DNA from: Adiantum capillus-veneris
Taxonomy: Eukaryota; Streptophyta; Polypodiopsida; Polypodiales; Pteridaceae
NCBI GenBank assembly: GCA_014529385.2
Contig: CM043968.1
Coordinates: 27,595,013-27,659,012, forward strand
Reading direction: 5' to 3'
DNA: 64,000 bases
Every line of letters starts with the position of its first letter. Within the stretch, counting starts at the first letter, position 1. The position numbers and the translations under genes are program-made. Of the stretch, positions 11,502 to 23,405 are shown one piece after another. The notes below the pieces were generated by a model, which searched no databases, was not told where the DNA came from, and saw nothing but the letters and a program-made list of their open reading frames with translations.

Positions 11502-12657
11502 TCACAAGCATGCATCATGGACAGCAGGATTGTAAGTGCACTCTGCGCTAAAAGCCCATTCTGCATCAACATTAGCAACACAGTCTCCTTTCACAGAAGA
11601 CTCAACAATGGCTGCATTTGTAGTGGAACCAGCATTTGCAGTGGAACCACCCTCTTTCTTCTTAGCCTCTTTGGCCTTCAACTTAGGACACGACTTGATC
11701 AAGTGATCATTAGCTTTACAATAATCGCAACGCATCTTCTTTTTGCCCTTATCACTAGAATTTCCAGACGAATTGCTGTCAGCAAAAGCATTAGGAATAG
11801 AAGTTTTGCCACTCGCAGCAGAACCATAAGAAGTGGCCGCATTGCTGTAACCACCCTTTCTTTGAGAAGCAATAAAAGCCTGTTCAACTGCACGCTGCCT
11901 TGTTCTGTTTTTTCTGGAAAGTGACTCTTGCAACAATAATGTGTATGATGCATCAAACTTGAAAACTTCAGGATTTCCTTGGGTCATCAGTCTCCAAGTA
12001 CTAGCAAAAGTCTGGTAGGAATCTGGTAAGGCATCAAGAACAGTCTGCACAAGGGAACTGTCTGAAATGACATCACCTGTAGAAAGAAGTTGCTCATTGA
12101 TATCCTTGACACCAGCAAGGAAAGTGTCCATATCATCTTCCTCATGCATAGTCTTCGATTCCAACTCTTTACGCAGCAAAGCAATTTTAGCCTCATTGCG
12201 GCTTGCATAAAGACCTGCTAGAATATCCCAAGCCTGTTTTGCAGATTTTGCTGAACGAATGTGAGGAACAATGGTGCGCTTCACAGACAACGCAATCAAT
12301 GCATGAGCCTACGCATCCTTTACATCCGAACGAGCTTGTTCTGCCGTAGGCAAAACAACTCTAATAGCAGCAATCCTTGCAGCAAGACCTGCAACATCCT
12401 CAACATCGCCTACATCCTCAGAACAACCAGGACGTACATCAATGCCCTGCACAATGTTCCAGACGCCCTTTGACATCCTCAACATCACCTACATCCTCAG
12501 AACAACCAGGACGTACATCAATGCCCTGCACAATGTTCCAGACGCCCTTTGACACAAGAACATGCTGCATCATATAAGCCCACATAGGGTAGTTGTCCCC
12601 ATCCAACCTGTCCTCAGCAGCAAACATCTTGAACACATCTGTGTTGTTGTCAGCCAT
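11502..12657 (-). pseudogene. copia gag, broken by a 79-bp duplication and a stop
   Basis: It starts at ATG 12,655-12,657 (MADNNTDVFKMFAAEDRLDG, then NYPMWAYMMQHVL), the usual gag opening. The frame is thrown out by a tandem duplication at 12,395-12,552 and then meets TAG at 12,309-12,311. The rest of gag (from about 12,299) is open: AKQAWDILAGLYASRN, LLRKELESKTM, VLDALPDSYQTFA. A zinc knuckle of the form CX2CX4HX4C (CDYCKANDHLIKSCP) lies near the C-terminal third. This would be the capsid protein that packages the RNA. Confidence 0.92.
12395..12552. repeat. 79-bp tandem duplication inside copia gag
   Basis: Units 12,395-12,473 and 12,474-12,552 match except for about one base (ATCGCC against ATCACC). 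Because 79 is not a multiple of three, it shifts the gag frame; near-identity shows that it is young. Confidence 0.93.
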
Positions 12658-13004
12658 GGTAAATGCTGCACCTGATGTGAAAACTGCCTGAAAATAGGAG
12701 AAATGGAGCGGGAACAACACGTGCTATATGGCACAAACCGTAGAAGACTATGAGGCACCTGCTTGCAAAAAACGGCAATGACAAAAATCCTGCACAAAAT
12801 GACGAAATAGCAAGTGCAGTATTGCCTGTTGTGGAAACGGAGGCCAAAATGAGCCCGAATCAAAAATCTGAGCAGACTGAGTTCTATGAGTTCTCCCGAA
12901 ATTTTTGTCGACCTGCGAACGCTTGCCAAAGCTCATTGAAATCGGAGAAAGTGAGCAGGCGTGTGCTGGAGCAGCTGGCGACTAAGCTTGGGAGGACGCA
13001 ACCT

Positions 13005-13016
13005 GCTCTGATACCA
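13005..13016 (-). other. Primer binding site of the copia element
   Basis: On - this is TGGTATCAGAGC, the standard plant copia primer site complementary to the 3' end of initiator methionine tRNA. It lies two bases from the 5' LTR and fixes the element's orientation. Confidence 0.95.
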
Positions 13017-13018
13017 AT

Positions 13019-13235
13019 TGTTGGAATTAGGTTTGCAGAGAAATGCACATAGCTTGGAGAAGACGAAGGAAGCTCAAGGCACACATTAGAGAGTGTGTGC
13101 AATGGAAAGATAGATAGCCCTAGAGTGATGGGCGTATATACAATACTCGGGGGGGAAAACCTCCCAAAGAGGGAAAAAATGCCCCAGCGGTCCTAGTGTG
13201 TTCACACACATCACTACCACATGTATATGGTAACA
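13019..13235 (-). repeat. 5' LTR of the copia element
   Basis: 217 bp, direct copy of 8137-8363. It is followed by the target duplication TATCG at 13,236-13,240. Confidence 0.93.
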
Positions 13236-13289
13236 TATCGAATGTCAATACCTCATGTGAGGACTCTTCTAGCATCCCCTGTTCTCTTG

Positions 13290-14150
13290 ATTTTCCACAT
13301 CATTTTGGTTAGTTACCTCAATCATGGCATCCACATCCCAATCTTGAGCTTTTGCCTCTAGTACACATGTAATCACAATCATAGATGGATTTCTTGAGAG
13401 ACACACATCCAAGTGGTTTTAACCACCCACTTGTTGACATCCTCCACCTCAGGACAATGCCTAGCATAGTGACCAATCTTGCGATATTTGTAGCATGCAT
13501 TACGGAAAGAGGCAAACACTAGCTCTTGTCAAAATGCTCCAAACTTTCCATGTTTCGATCCAATATTTAGGAATAGGCCTGGTCATGTCCCACAAGACGC
13601 AAAACCTTAACATTTAAACCTGATCTCATCCATTGTAGCCTTGGTAAGAACAACACGTGGACCATCATAGAGGCAATTGAGTGAACATTATCATGCAACC
13701 AAAGGGCATGACATTTAAGCGTGAGCCATACTAAGTAGAAGTCCATAAACTCCTAGTTTAGGAAGAATTCTGGAGTCCATGGCATGGCGTATGCAAAATA
13801 TGGAGCCCCCCATACACCTCCTCTTATGACCAAATCCTAAACTGCTTGCTCGAAGGCACATGAAGCCACATAGAATCCTTTTCCCAACATTGTGAAATGT
13901 TTGATCTCATTCCTATTGCTGAGCATAGTTTTTGCTTTATCCCATAATCCCTGGGTCACTGCCCATAAAGTACAACACCACTGATTTAGTGCAATAGGCT
14001 TCTAGACTCTGCAAAGCAACCTCATAACTAAAAACGACATTCATCGCGTAGCCGTCCAAGACTTTAGTCCTGTTAAACATATTAACACCATGTAGTATCT
14101 CCTCTGTCATATTATTACGGACGCCAAAAGAGGACAATTTCAAGGCTTTC
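13290..14150 (-). pseudogene. Zinc-knuckle protein fragment (DUF4283-like or gag-like)
   Basis: Read on - across several frames, this gives a stretch around WTPEFFLN..EFMDFYLVWLTL, then a degraded zinc knuckle ACYKYRKIGHYARHCPEVED near 13,440-13,510, in which the second Cys is Tyr. The order (folded domain, then CCHC knuckle) resembles the DUF4283/zinc-knuckle proteins tied to plant LINEs, but the match is by eye. No start, end or element boundary can be fixed. Confidence 0.4.
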
Positions 14151-14418
14151 TCATGGCCAGTAGTATTTGCATAGTCACCATTGGCTCGCTTTTAACCCAC
14201 AATAATAAAAATTCACACAGTGCGACTCACCTCCAAGCTGCTCGACGCGGGAGCAAGCTCTTTCCTAATGTACAAGGCATGTCCTTCTCACATCTTAATA
14301 GAATTTTGGAATAAGAGGTAGAAAAAGGATCTTCAAATATGTTGTAGACCCTCATTGTTTTCTATTCCCCCTTCATGGTGCTAATTAGGCGGTTTGCACA
14401 TTTAATGTTTATGGTGTA

Positions 14419-14539
14419 GGGAATGGCCCTACAGTGGCCATTCCCTGAAATAATGCACGACCTCATGGCAATCGGCGGAGGCTGGAAGCCATTATGGGAG
14501 CACATTATTTCAGGGAATGGCCACTGCAGGGCCATTCCC
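14419..14539. repeat. Inverted repeat with 37-bp arms (hairpin)
   Basis: Arms 14,419-14,455 and 14,503-14,539 are reverse complements with one mismatch, around a 47-base loop. Each arm is itself a small palindrome: GGGAATGGCC, a 7-base loop, GGCCATTCCC. The structure could be a small terminal-inverted-repeat element or the foldback part of a small-RNA precursor. It differs in sequence from the palindrome at 2977. Confidence 0.85.
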
Positions 14540-16717
14540 GGCCGTCATGGTCGTTGGGAGAGGGGCCAAGTATAGCTGGAATCTGACAACAAGTGTGAAG
14601 ACTATACCTTGCGGGTGCACAGCTGATACCTGCACATTTTCCTATTGCTGAGTTGGCCTTCAATGATTGCATGCAGGCAGACAACATTCTGGATGCTGAT
14701 GTGTCACCCCCTCATTAAGTTCTGAGTGTCGTGTGTCGCTCACTGGTTCATCCAAGGAAGCATGGATTCCGTTTGCTAAGATGGCGTGCATCCCATGGCT
14801 GCAGAGGTGCATTCTGCAGAGGAAACGACAGTAGATGGACAGTCCAGATTGCCAACCCCACGACCGGCGATTGTGACGGAACGAGAAACGACCTTTAGTG
14901 TATTTTCATTGGCTAGAACTCCAAACTCTTGAATTCCAAACTCTTGACTATCATTTCAAGCTTCTCTTGAAGGAAAGTGGCCAAAATTTATGCATTGAAG
15001 CGTAAAACCAGCATAACCTTTAAATTTTGACACAAGAAAAGAAAAATATGTAAGAGGCACTTTTCTCACTGAGTTGGAAACACTTGGAGGATCCCCACAA
15101 AAAGGGAAGAACTCTCTCTCAAATAGGAATCTGTGAGTCATCTTACAGCTATACAAGGAAATTGGGATTCTTTATCAATTACACTTTCAACCTAGGCTTG
15201 GACCGCTTGCCATATGACACAATTCTCTCATACGAATGAAGTTGGATGCTCCTTACCACCACACTCGTGTCATGGTTTTGACCTCTTTTGCCATTTGTCA
15301 CTCTTCTCGTTAAGCACAAGGGCGTAGTTCCCTAAGGCATTTGTGTCCACTTTCCATAAATTTCTTTTAGGTCAATATGCTACACCTCCATGCGATTTGC
15401 CATTTGTCATACTTGCTTTCATTCACTTTACATGCTCACCACTTTAATGCATATGCTACACGTTTGTTCTGTGAGTGCTTATAGCATTTTCCCATAGAAA
15501 GCAATATGTAAGAGCACTTTCTAGTTGACCTCTATTCACATTGATTCACACTAACGCAGTTTAGTGAGGTGAGCGATAAGTTACCTGGAGGAGGCAACTC
15601 CAAAGAGAAGACCGAAGCAAGTCCCGTAGTACCTGGGCCTCTGAACAGAGGTACTTGGTCGCTGTCACGCCCAAATCAAGTTGGCGAAATGGGTCTCTCA
15701 AGGGATTAGTCATGGCCCTAAGAGTGTAGATAACTCTGTCCTCTCGTAGTCCACAAGAAACTAGTGACAAAAGTGTTTGCCTTCTATTTCTGGGTGCATA
15801 GTCCTGGTCGTTCTTCTTGTATACTTTTTTTGGTGTATGAGGGGAGTGGCCAGGTGTGCCCTATCTGACTTCGAAAACAAAACAAAAAATTGATTCACAC
15901 TATTAGTTACAAAGGTCCCAATAACTCAAGGGTACTATTCTCCTTTTTGAAGCAACAAATCTGACATTTGTTCATAGATTACGGTTTGGCTTTATTGATA
16001 GTTGTAATTGAACAAATGAAGGTGTTGACTTGAATAAATGCTAAGCAAGCCCTCTGCATCATTACTAGTTGTGGAAATAGTCAATAAGCTTGCTATAGGC
16101 TACTTTGTGGACTCTCAAAGGAGATGGAGGAATGGGGAAGGAAATGGACTCACAAAGGAGATGGGAATGGGGATGGGACATTTTGTGGTTTCTTGAGTGC
16201 TTGGTGTGGTGTTATGAGTGAGCGTGCTTGAGGATTTAAAGTCACAATAGCACCTTGATGTTGAAGAGCCTTTTCTTTTGTGAGCTACATCTGTTGATTA
16301 AGAAGTCAAGCTTGTGGATCACTAGAGGTGGATGCTTGTGAAACATATTTTCCACTCAAGAATAGGGATAGCTTGCGAAGGACTGAGAGCGGCGGCGGCT
16401 CTAGAGTTTCCTTAATGATGAAGAGATGGTCTTGTTTGTTGCTTGTATACATGCAATTTAAATACCCATGTTTGTGTCAAATGTAGCATGATTAGGGTCC
16501 CATCATAATATTCCATTTGCTAATTGTCATCCAAGAATGCCTTAGAATGGAGGAGTGGGCACATGGAGATGGAGGTGCAACATGAAATGTGCACAATTTG
16601 GTGAAGTGCTGCATATTGAGGATTAATGAAACCATGCCCATGGTGGTAGTGGGTGGTGCATTGGCAAAACTGTGTTACAGAGTTGTTGCAGTGGTGACAT
16701 AGGTTAGTTTGGTGAGC
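14540..16717. other. No recognisable gene
   Basis: Short open frames (for example 15,561-15,770 on -) carry no signature I know. A few TE-like words may be present, but nothing can be supported. Confidence 0.4.
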
Positions 16718-17640
16718 TCACTGTGAAGCTTCCACTTGTGCTTGTTGTTTCATCAAAATCTCACGTTCTACATTGTTTTTTCTTGGATGTAGTTCCTTTA
16801 ACTTATTATTAGTGAGCAGTTCAAGGTATCCCTTTATTCTAGAGCCATTCATGTTTGCTCTCATGGGAGTGCAATCAAAACAGACCACCCCTCCATTTGC
16901 AACATCACTTAGAACAAATGATCCTAGGCCCTGAGCAGTTCGTTTCCTCTTGTTTTTGTTGAAAGTGTAGAGGACAGACAAGCAAAAATTCCATTTGGGA
17001 GAACTGCATTAAGTCCATAATCAAGTTCAATGGGGGTTGTGCCAACCGAGGTTTTATAAGGCATCTGATAAGCTCACACTAGCTTGTTTGCCCATGTTTT
17101 TCTAGCACCCTCAACCGTTTTGGTAAGTGTTGTGCATAACACCTTGTTAGTGTTTTTGGCTTGTGCATTACATTGAGGATGCGAGAGACTAAGAATACCT
17201 TTGAAAGTACCATCACTACCTCATTCAAGAAATGTGAGCCTTGGCCACACATAATTTCTATTGAGGATTTTTTGGTCCAGGAATTTAGCTATGGTTGGTA
17301 CATCAAATTTGGCAATTGGCGTTAGTCAAATAGCCCACTATGACTATAATGTGTTGGCCTTTAGTTGTCTAGGCATGAATGGACAGTGGTCCAACAAAAT
17401 AAATATCAATGCCCCATTTGGCAAATGCACATGTACTAATGATAAATGCCAAAGGCAATTGATTAAAAGTGGCTTGCATACATCCTCTCTAGAAATTGTT
17501 GCACCCTAATACATAAGCATAAGAGTCCCTTTACAGGGTAGGCCAGCATAAATCAAATTGAGAATTAATCTTAGATGTCACTTGGAAATGCCCCACTAAT
17601 ATTCCTTTGTGGGCCCCTTGAAAATCTTCCAAGTATTTCC
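16718..17640 (-). pseudogene. Ty3/gypsy integrase remnant
   Basis: Read on - from 17,640 the order is: an H2C2-like zinc-binding part (GAHKGILVGHFQV...WPTL.RDSYAYVLGCN), the integrase start FAKWGIDIYFVGPL near 17,430, a central part MCGQGSHFLNEVV near 17,240, then KTVEGARKTWANKLV and the TTPIELDYGLNAVLP block. The C-terminal part lies in 16,718-16,981 (GLGSFVLSDVANGG, NGSRIKGYLE). Stops are frequent. This lies on the same strand as, and in the right order for, the RT/RNase H at 24.7-25.9 kb. Confidence 0.8.
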
Positions 17641-18351
17641 CCTCAAGGGACACACACCCTCAAGTGGTTAAGTGGGCCTAAGTGATAGAGTTAGTCACAT
17701 ATCAGATGGTACCTTTTTGACTCTATATTATGTATACATTTGTTTAACCATAGAATGGCCAATTTTGAGAGTTTAATCATTAATATATCGGTAGGCATGC
17801 AATCCCATAAGATGGAAACGTGCTTTTCAAACGTGGCTCCCTAACATCTATTGCTTGCACCCCGAGGCGTGCACTTTGTTGGTATGTAGGTGTATTATGT
17901 GCACTTGATAAGAAGGTATATTATAGTTCATTTCAGCTATAGGTTTACACTTACAAAAGGGGCATTTTGATTCAAGTTTCAAAATAAGTTACAAGTTTAT
18001 GAAGAAAGAAGGATCGTTTTATTCCAATTTCAATCCACAAAATGTGTAAAGAGAGTCTTTAATTAGGCTTTAATTGCACATGATATAAAGGATTTCGTAA
18101 GGTGCACCCCTCAAAGCATGCACGCACATTGGAATGAGTTGGATACTTTCAAACAGCTATTCCAAGTTGGTAGTTCGAGTTAGTTTAGACCACACAATAG
18201 ACGTAGACCAGAGTAGGCATAAAGTGGAAAGCAAGGTTGGAATTGGAAATAACATTGAGTACTGGAAGTGGAAAAGATAGTGAAACTAGAAATGGAGATT
18301 GAACCAAATATCAAAATTGGAAATATATATTAAAAATAGTAGAAAACTGCA
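17641..18351. other. Unassigned DNA between integrase remnant and direct repeat
   Basis: Low-complexity, AT-rich DNA without a supported gene. Confidence 0.35.
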
Positions 18352-18580
18352 ATGATGGCGATTTGATGAGTCAGATTACAAGAGTACAATAGCTCTGGCT
18401 TAAGATACAAAGATACTAGGCTCGAGATTGGGAACTCAAAAATCGGGTCCCCGAAAATGAAGTAATAGGTCCTATTTATAGTCCTCCCGACTGGGTTTTG
18501 TTGATTGGCTACGTACTATATCAATTATCGTGGTAACTATCCATAGTTTACTGCTTCTAGAAGCCTCCAGTCTAGCCATC
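18352..18580. repeat. Direct repeat, left copy (LTR candidate)
   Basis: About 229 bp, alignable with 23,406-23,639. Shared words include AAGATACAAAGATACTAGGC and TCGAGATTGGGAAC. Ends are of the form TGATG...CCATC. No PBS, purine tract or target duplication could be recognised, so LTR status is inferred from spacing (about 5 kb) and enclosed gag-like frames. Confidence 0.65.
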
Positions 18581-18785
18581 TGTTAGCCGTTTGCTAAGGG
18601 TTGTTCCCGAAGTCTACATTCCTCCTCCACTTTCTTGAATTTTGGCATTTGCCAAAATTTCTAGAAGTCATCTACTTTCATCCAATATCCATCCATGTGA
18701 CTTTCTTACTATCTGGTGCCTTCCTCTTAGGGGGTTTGTAAAGTACTTTGAAAGGCTCTGGAGCACTTGAACCAGAGTTATCTTT

Positions 18786-19427
18786 TTAAATTAGCCTATA
18801 TGGAGATTCTTGCTCCAGCTGGTCTTTTCTTGCCCTCTTCATTTCTATTTCATATGGTGCAAGTGAATTCCAGGTTTTGGTGTCGGTCATACAAAGTGCA
18901 TTGGCCCTAGTAAGCCCAGCCTTCACCAACTTATGACAATAGGAGGCTGTGCGCATCCATCCATAAGGCAATGACTAATTACATTTAATTCGGGCTTTGA
19001 AAAAAAATTCAACCCTCTTTGAAATGCGGTTCAGAGGATGCTTTATTAGCCAGGTCTTTCTTAGGTATCTTTGAGGCTTCCACTGTTAGTTGAAGGAGTT
19101 GTTTTGTAATTTTGATCATTCGTCTCAGTTGCACTTTCCACTAACCCATCGGTAGCTGAAAATTTTGAAGATCCCAATTAGCTCATTGACCTGGTTCTTC
19201 TTCAGAGCATCTTGCAGGACTTTATTCCAAGCCACCCACTCAGTAGTGGATTCCTCATACCATTTTTTGAGCCCATATACTATCTTGATGTATCCTTGCT
19301 GGTATGTTGGCTCGGTGTGTGGGGAATAGAAAGCTGCAAAGAAGCAAGAAAGATTTGCTTCCTTTGCTAGAATGGCATATAGCAGCACTGGGGGATCTAG
19401 GACAAACTTTGAAAAGTTCATCACCAT
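18786..19427 (-). other. Two unclassified open frames on -
   Basis: Frames 19,125-19,427 (100 aa) and 18,786-18,971 (61 aa) follow one another on -. I recognise no domain. They sit just inside the left direct repeat and run opposite to the gag-like region, so they may belong to another, older element. Confidence 0.25.
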
Positions 19428-20200
19428 TTGATTTTCTTACTACATTATCTTCCTAGTGATCCGAACCAGATGAAACAAACTCTTTAGATTGAGCTTTTGC
19501 TCCCAAAATGTCATCGACTCTTGGGTCCTTGACTCCTAATGGCATTGTTCTGCATAAAGCCTTTACTCATTGGTCCGGAACTCCTCTCGCACTCTGCGTT
19601 TGAATCAACATTTCTTTGATTTGAATTCATATGTCCTTCATGATCTGGTAGGTAGGTTCAGTATGCCATAGTGTTCGAGGGATCCCACATGGCGTAATTG
19701 CTAGTGGATTTCCTCAAGCACCTCTATGTTGCTTATAGAGAATTAGTTGACCTACAAATATACCTCCACAATGATGCAGTTCACGACATCTTTGTGAATA
19801 ACAACTGGCACTTCAATCATCTTCATGAGTATCTTAATCTCACATATACCTTGCCCAAGCAATACATCTTTGTAATCAACAAAAAGGTTGTTTGTTCTAG
19901 AAAGAGAAGAGCTTTCTATGTGAGAACATTGCATTTTCGTGATGTATTTTTGTAAAAGCTTGTAATAATGTGGATTTTGCTCCCATTAATGAATATGGTA
20001 TTTTGAATTTTGTCTGAACATACTTGCTCATTTTCAAATTGTTCAATATTTTGATTGAAATGTGCAATTTCATTGATTTAGAATGCCAATGCCTTCAATG
20101 TTGGTGTCCTTTAATGCTTTGTCACGTGATTTTGTTAAAAACTATAGTTTTAAGTTAGTTTGACGTTAATTTTAAGTGCTTTTGAAAAAGTGACCTTGTG

Positions 20201-20208
20201 TATAAAAG
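20201..20208 (+). promoter_or_regulatory. TATA box candidate
   Basis: TATAAAAG lies 88 bases before the ATG of the next open frame, in the right range for a plant core promoter followed by a leader of about 60 bases. Confidence 0.45.
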
Positions 20209-20295
20209 TGACTTTATAGGTTTTTAAACATCATTCGTCACATTCACAAAACTCTAGCTCTAAGCTCTCTTGCTATCTTCCTCACGAACGAACCC

Positions 20296-20580
20296 ATGGC
20301 TACATCTTGTGACGCACTTCTCACACAACTAGAAAAGGTAGGACTTGCAAATCGAGCACATGAACTACTCAGTGTGTTCGAGGGGATGATCAACATGCAG
20401 GCCATTGCCAACCTGCATGCAGAGGCATTCCAAATCTTTTTTGACACTATGGTGCAACACATGGAAGAATATGCCATAGCGTTTGAGGGATCCAACATGG
20501 CGAAATTGCTAGAGGATTTCCTCAAGCACCTCTACGTTGCTGACAAAAAACATTCTCTTTTTCTTGTTGAGGTTTATTAA
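20296..20580 (+). CDS. Hypothetical protein, gag-like N-terminus candidate (94 aa)
   Basis: The ATG has a favourable context (AACCCATGGCT) and lies downstream of a TATA box. The protein is helical, with MATSCDALLTQLEKVGLANR followed by a region rich in Ala, Glu and His. It ends within the first of two 233-bp repeats, so the frame may be truncated. Downstream frames on the same strand carry a zinc knuckle, so it may be the start of a retroelement gag; no known family was recognised. Confidence 0.4.
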   Translation: MATSCDALLTQLEKVGLANRAHELLSVFEGMINMQAIANLHAEAFQIFFDTMVQHMEEYAIAFEGSNMAKLLEDFLKHLYVADKKHSLFLVEVY

Positions 20581-20738
20581 AGGGCTCACTAAATGGGATT
20601 GCAGGATAGAGAATGAGGATGACCTCATAGACTTTGACATGGGGTGCCTAGGCACCCAATTCATTTCTTGGGACATGTTTCTGGTCGTAGCCCATGGAAG
20701 CATATGTCATAGGGTTTGAGGGATCGCACATGGTGTAA

Positions 20739-22298
20739 TTGCTAGTGTATTTCCTCAAACACCTCTATGCGGCTAACAAAAACTTTCACTTATTAAGGTT
20801 CATTAAAGGGCTCACTGAACGAGATTGCAGGACAAAGAATGAGGATGGCCTCATAGACTTGGGCATGGGGTGCATATGTACACAATTAATTTCTTGGGAC
20901 ATGGTTATGGTCTTACTTGTGCTTGAGGTCATGAAGAAGGGAAAATCAAAGGAAAAGGCTAGCAAAAAACTGCATATGACCGTTGTGGAGGAATCAAATA
21001 AAGCTATTAAAGAGGTTGATGAGCAGACTGAAGCATCTATGGCACTCATCCTCTTGCAAGATACCAACTTCATTAAGGATAAAGATTCAATGAAAGATGG
21101 TGATAAGGTGTTGGAGGAAGTCCCTAACCTCCAAATTTTCACGTTGCATGCAGTGATGGTAGATGGTCATCAACTTTTGTTCCTTATTGACAAAATTGCC
21201 GAGGAGCTATGACTCAAAGAAGATGAGACGTTCTCATTGATTGCTATCTATGCAAGCATGAAGGATTCCATTAGAAAGAAAGAGAAGGGCAACTTTCAAA
21301 TTGACTTTGAAGACAAAATTCTCCCAGCAAGCCTCTCTTTCCTCCCCCAATGAAAACAACCAGAAGTTGGTGCAAACGTTGCCAAGTACCCTTGTGGATA
21401 TTAAATCATGTGTCTCCTTTTATGAAAGCGTCTCGGAAAACGCTTTCCATCCACACAAACCGCCGATTCCTATGGGTGGAGATGATCGCTCTAGCATCAA
21501 CCTCACAATGAAAACTCTTAAAGAGATGGATGAAGAGAGAGAGGAAAACATTTTTTAACCTAATCAATTGTCTAGGGTTCCTTACAACAAGTGTTAAAGT
21601 CCTTTAAAATGTTTTGCAAACGGCATACCATGTTGATAAGTTTGCAATGCGAACTGGAGATTCTCGCAACGTGCCCAAGGGTAGGGATAGCCCCTTGTGG
21701 CACTATTTGATCCACTTGGGATAATCAATTCTTTGAGTTTCTCACATAGAGTTGTCTAAGCATGGTGCTGTGGAGCTGCTCAAGTGCAAAGCATTAAGTG
21801 CCATCCTTGGTGAAGATTCCCTAGCTTGGTTTTTGAATGGGTTTTGAAGTAAAAAGCTAAGGGAACAAGAGGTGCTAGCGAATGAAGAAGTTCAATGACT
21901 TGGTACAAAGAGCTCTAAAATTGGAACATCAAGCTAAGAAAGAAAAGGGTCACAAAACTTCAAGGATACAATCTAGTGATAGTGAGTCTTCTACTGAGAA
22001 GAACTCCAGTTTTGATTTCAACTCTAGTACTTCATTTGAAAGTGAATCAGATGACAAGGGAAAAGGGAACAAGAAAGGATTGTGGACTAGAAAACTGGAG
22101 GAGATGTCGAAACAAATCGCTGAGATTGCTAAAACAAGACTTTCATTCAAGAAAATGAAAATTTGGTGCTCCAAGTGTAGATCCAAAGATCATAGGTTTG
22201 ATGAATGCTCACAGTGTACTTACTCTAAAATCTACGGTCATGTTTGGAACAATTGTGGAATTAAAATTTATCATTTCAAAAATTATGGTAAGTTCTAA
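20739..22298 (+). pseudogene. gag-like region with zinc knuckle
   Basis: Three frames follow on +. 20,739-21,212 is Lys/Glu-rich and ends in a stretch resembling a retroviral-type protease region (HAVMVDGHQLLFLIDKIAEE). 21,301-21,558 has no known domain. 21,882-22,298 is Ser/Glu/Lys-rich with a CCHC-type knuckle, CSKCRSKDHRFDEC, followed by a second Cys/His stretch. The order suggests gag-protease fragments of a retroelement. No reverse transcriptase was found in this block, so it is either non-autonomous or deleted. Confidence 0.45.
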
Positions 22299-23405
22299 GT
22301 CATAAATTTTAGTTAAATTTCAAGCTGTTTTGCCAAAATAAAAATAAAACTTCTTATATCTTTATGTAGAGATGGCATATTTTATGTTTACAAAAGCCAA
22401 GTGTTATCACTTAGTGTTACAAAACAATGGAATGCCCTTCAAAGACTAGTTTCCAAGTCACATGCAAGTTATATACATAATTTCATACTTGAGTACGTGC
22501 CGAATAAGAGCATAATTTTGGTCTTCTAAAGGTCCCCTCATGGAATTGGGGCTATTCTAGTGTAGTTTGACAATTACAAATGACTTTATATGTTGAAACC
22601 AAGAAACTACGCATTTTTTTGGCTCCCTAATTCAATTAAATCTCGTTGCTTGAACTCTATCTTGAATTTTTTATTGTGCAAAAACTCTTGAAAATCTTGA
22701 GTCCTCTCTGATAACATTGAAACCAGGTTTTAGGCGCCCCAATTTTGTAGGTACCATGTACTTTGACACATTTAGTTGATCTACGTGGAAAGTTTAATAA
22801 TGTTTGAGGTTGTTTGAATGCTTATGTCTCAAGAATGAAAATATCAAAGTTTTCTCTTACGTAGTTTTGAATATTTAAAATTATCCAATAATTGTTGCAT
22901 ACCAAAGCCCTTCTACTTGCCACCTTGAGTCCTCAATGGAAAGGGGCAATGTATCTTTTTCTACAACTCACAAGTACTTGAAAAAATTATTTTTCTCTGT
23001 ATACAACGATATGCTTGAAATGGCCATATCAAACACATAGAACTTTCCAGTATTTTATATACTCTAAAGTGATTTTTTTTGCACATGAAAATTTCAATTA
23101 TCTATAGTACAATGGTGGAAAAGTCACATGAAATTCTCTACAAAGTTGCTTTATTTTTTCTTAAGCTTATAAAGTTGATTTATTGAAAGCATCAATCGCA
23201 GTCTTACGAGGGTCAACTTGATGAGTAGATTCTTGATTATGGTAGATTCTAAAATGCAACGTTATATTTCTAAAAGACTGTCTAGTTAACATATTTAAAC
23301 ATATCAAGAAGTTTTTTTATAAAAAAACAAAGTAGCATTTAATTTAAATTTGTAAAAGAAGGACACTTTTGGTACCAAACTACTGTTAAGAACAATAGAC
23401 AAGTA
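22299..23405. other. AT-rich DNA without a gene
   Basis: Only short frames are present; nothing can be assigned. Confidence 0.4.

Larger units (their letters stand above)
8137..13235 (-). mobile_element. Full-length Ty1/copia LTR retrotransposon (about 5.1 kb), inactive
   Basis: The element is bounded by similar LTRs (8137-8363 and 13,019-13,235), both starting TGTT and ending AACA, and by a perfect 5-bp target duplication. Read on -, the order is LTR, PBS, gag, protease, integrase, reverse transcriptase/RNase H, purine tract, LTR. Integrase before reverse transcriptase places it in Ty1/copia. Coding is broken by a 79-bp duplication and a stop in gag, stops at both ends of the protease and before the integrase, and frameshifts in the integrase/RT and RNase H parts. 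The RT catalytic YVDD is YVNA. The two LTRs differ by a 10-base length change and scattered substitutions, so the insertion is not very recent. Confidence 0.96.
19660..20930. repeat. Dispersed segment present in three copies
   Basis: A segment beginning ATGCCATAG.GTT.GAGGGATC and including GATTTCCTCAAGCACCTCTA occurs at 19,673, 20,471 and 20,704. The last two copies are 233 bp apart and extend through GGGCTCACT...TTTCTTGGGACATG; the first is partial. The repeats are diverged. Confidence 0.8.
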
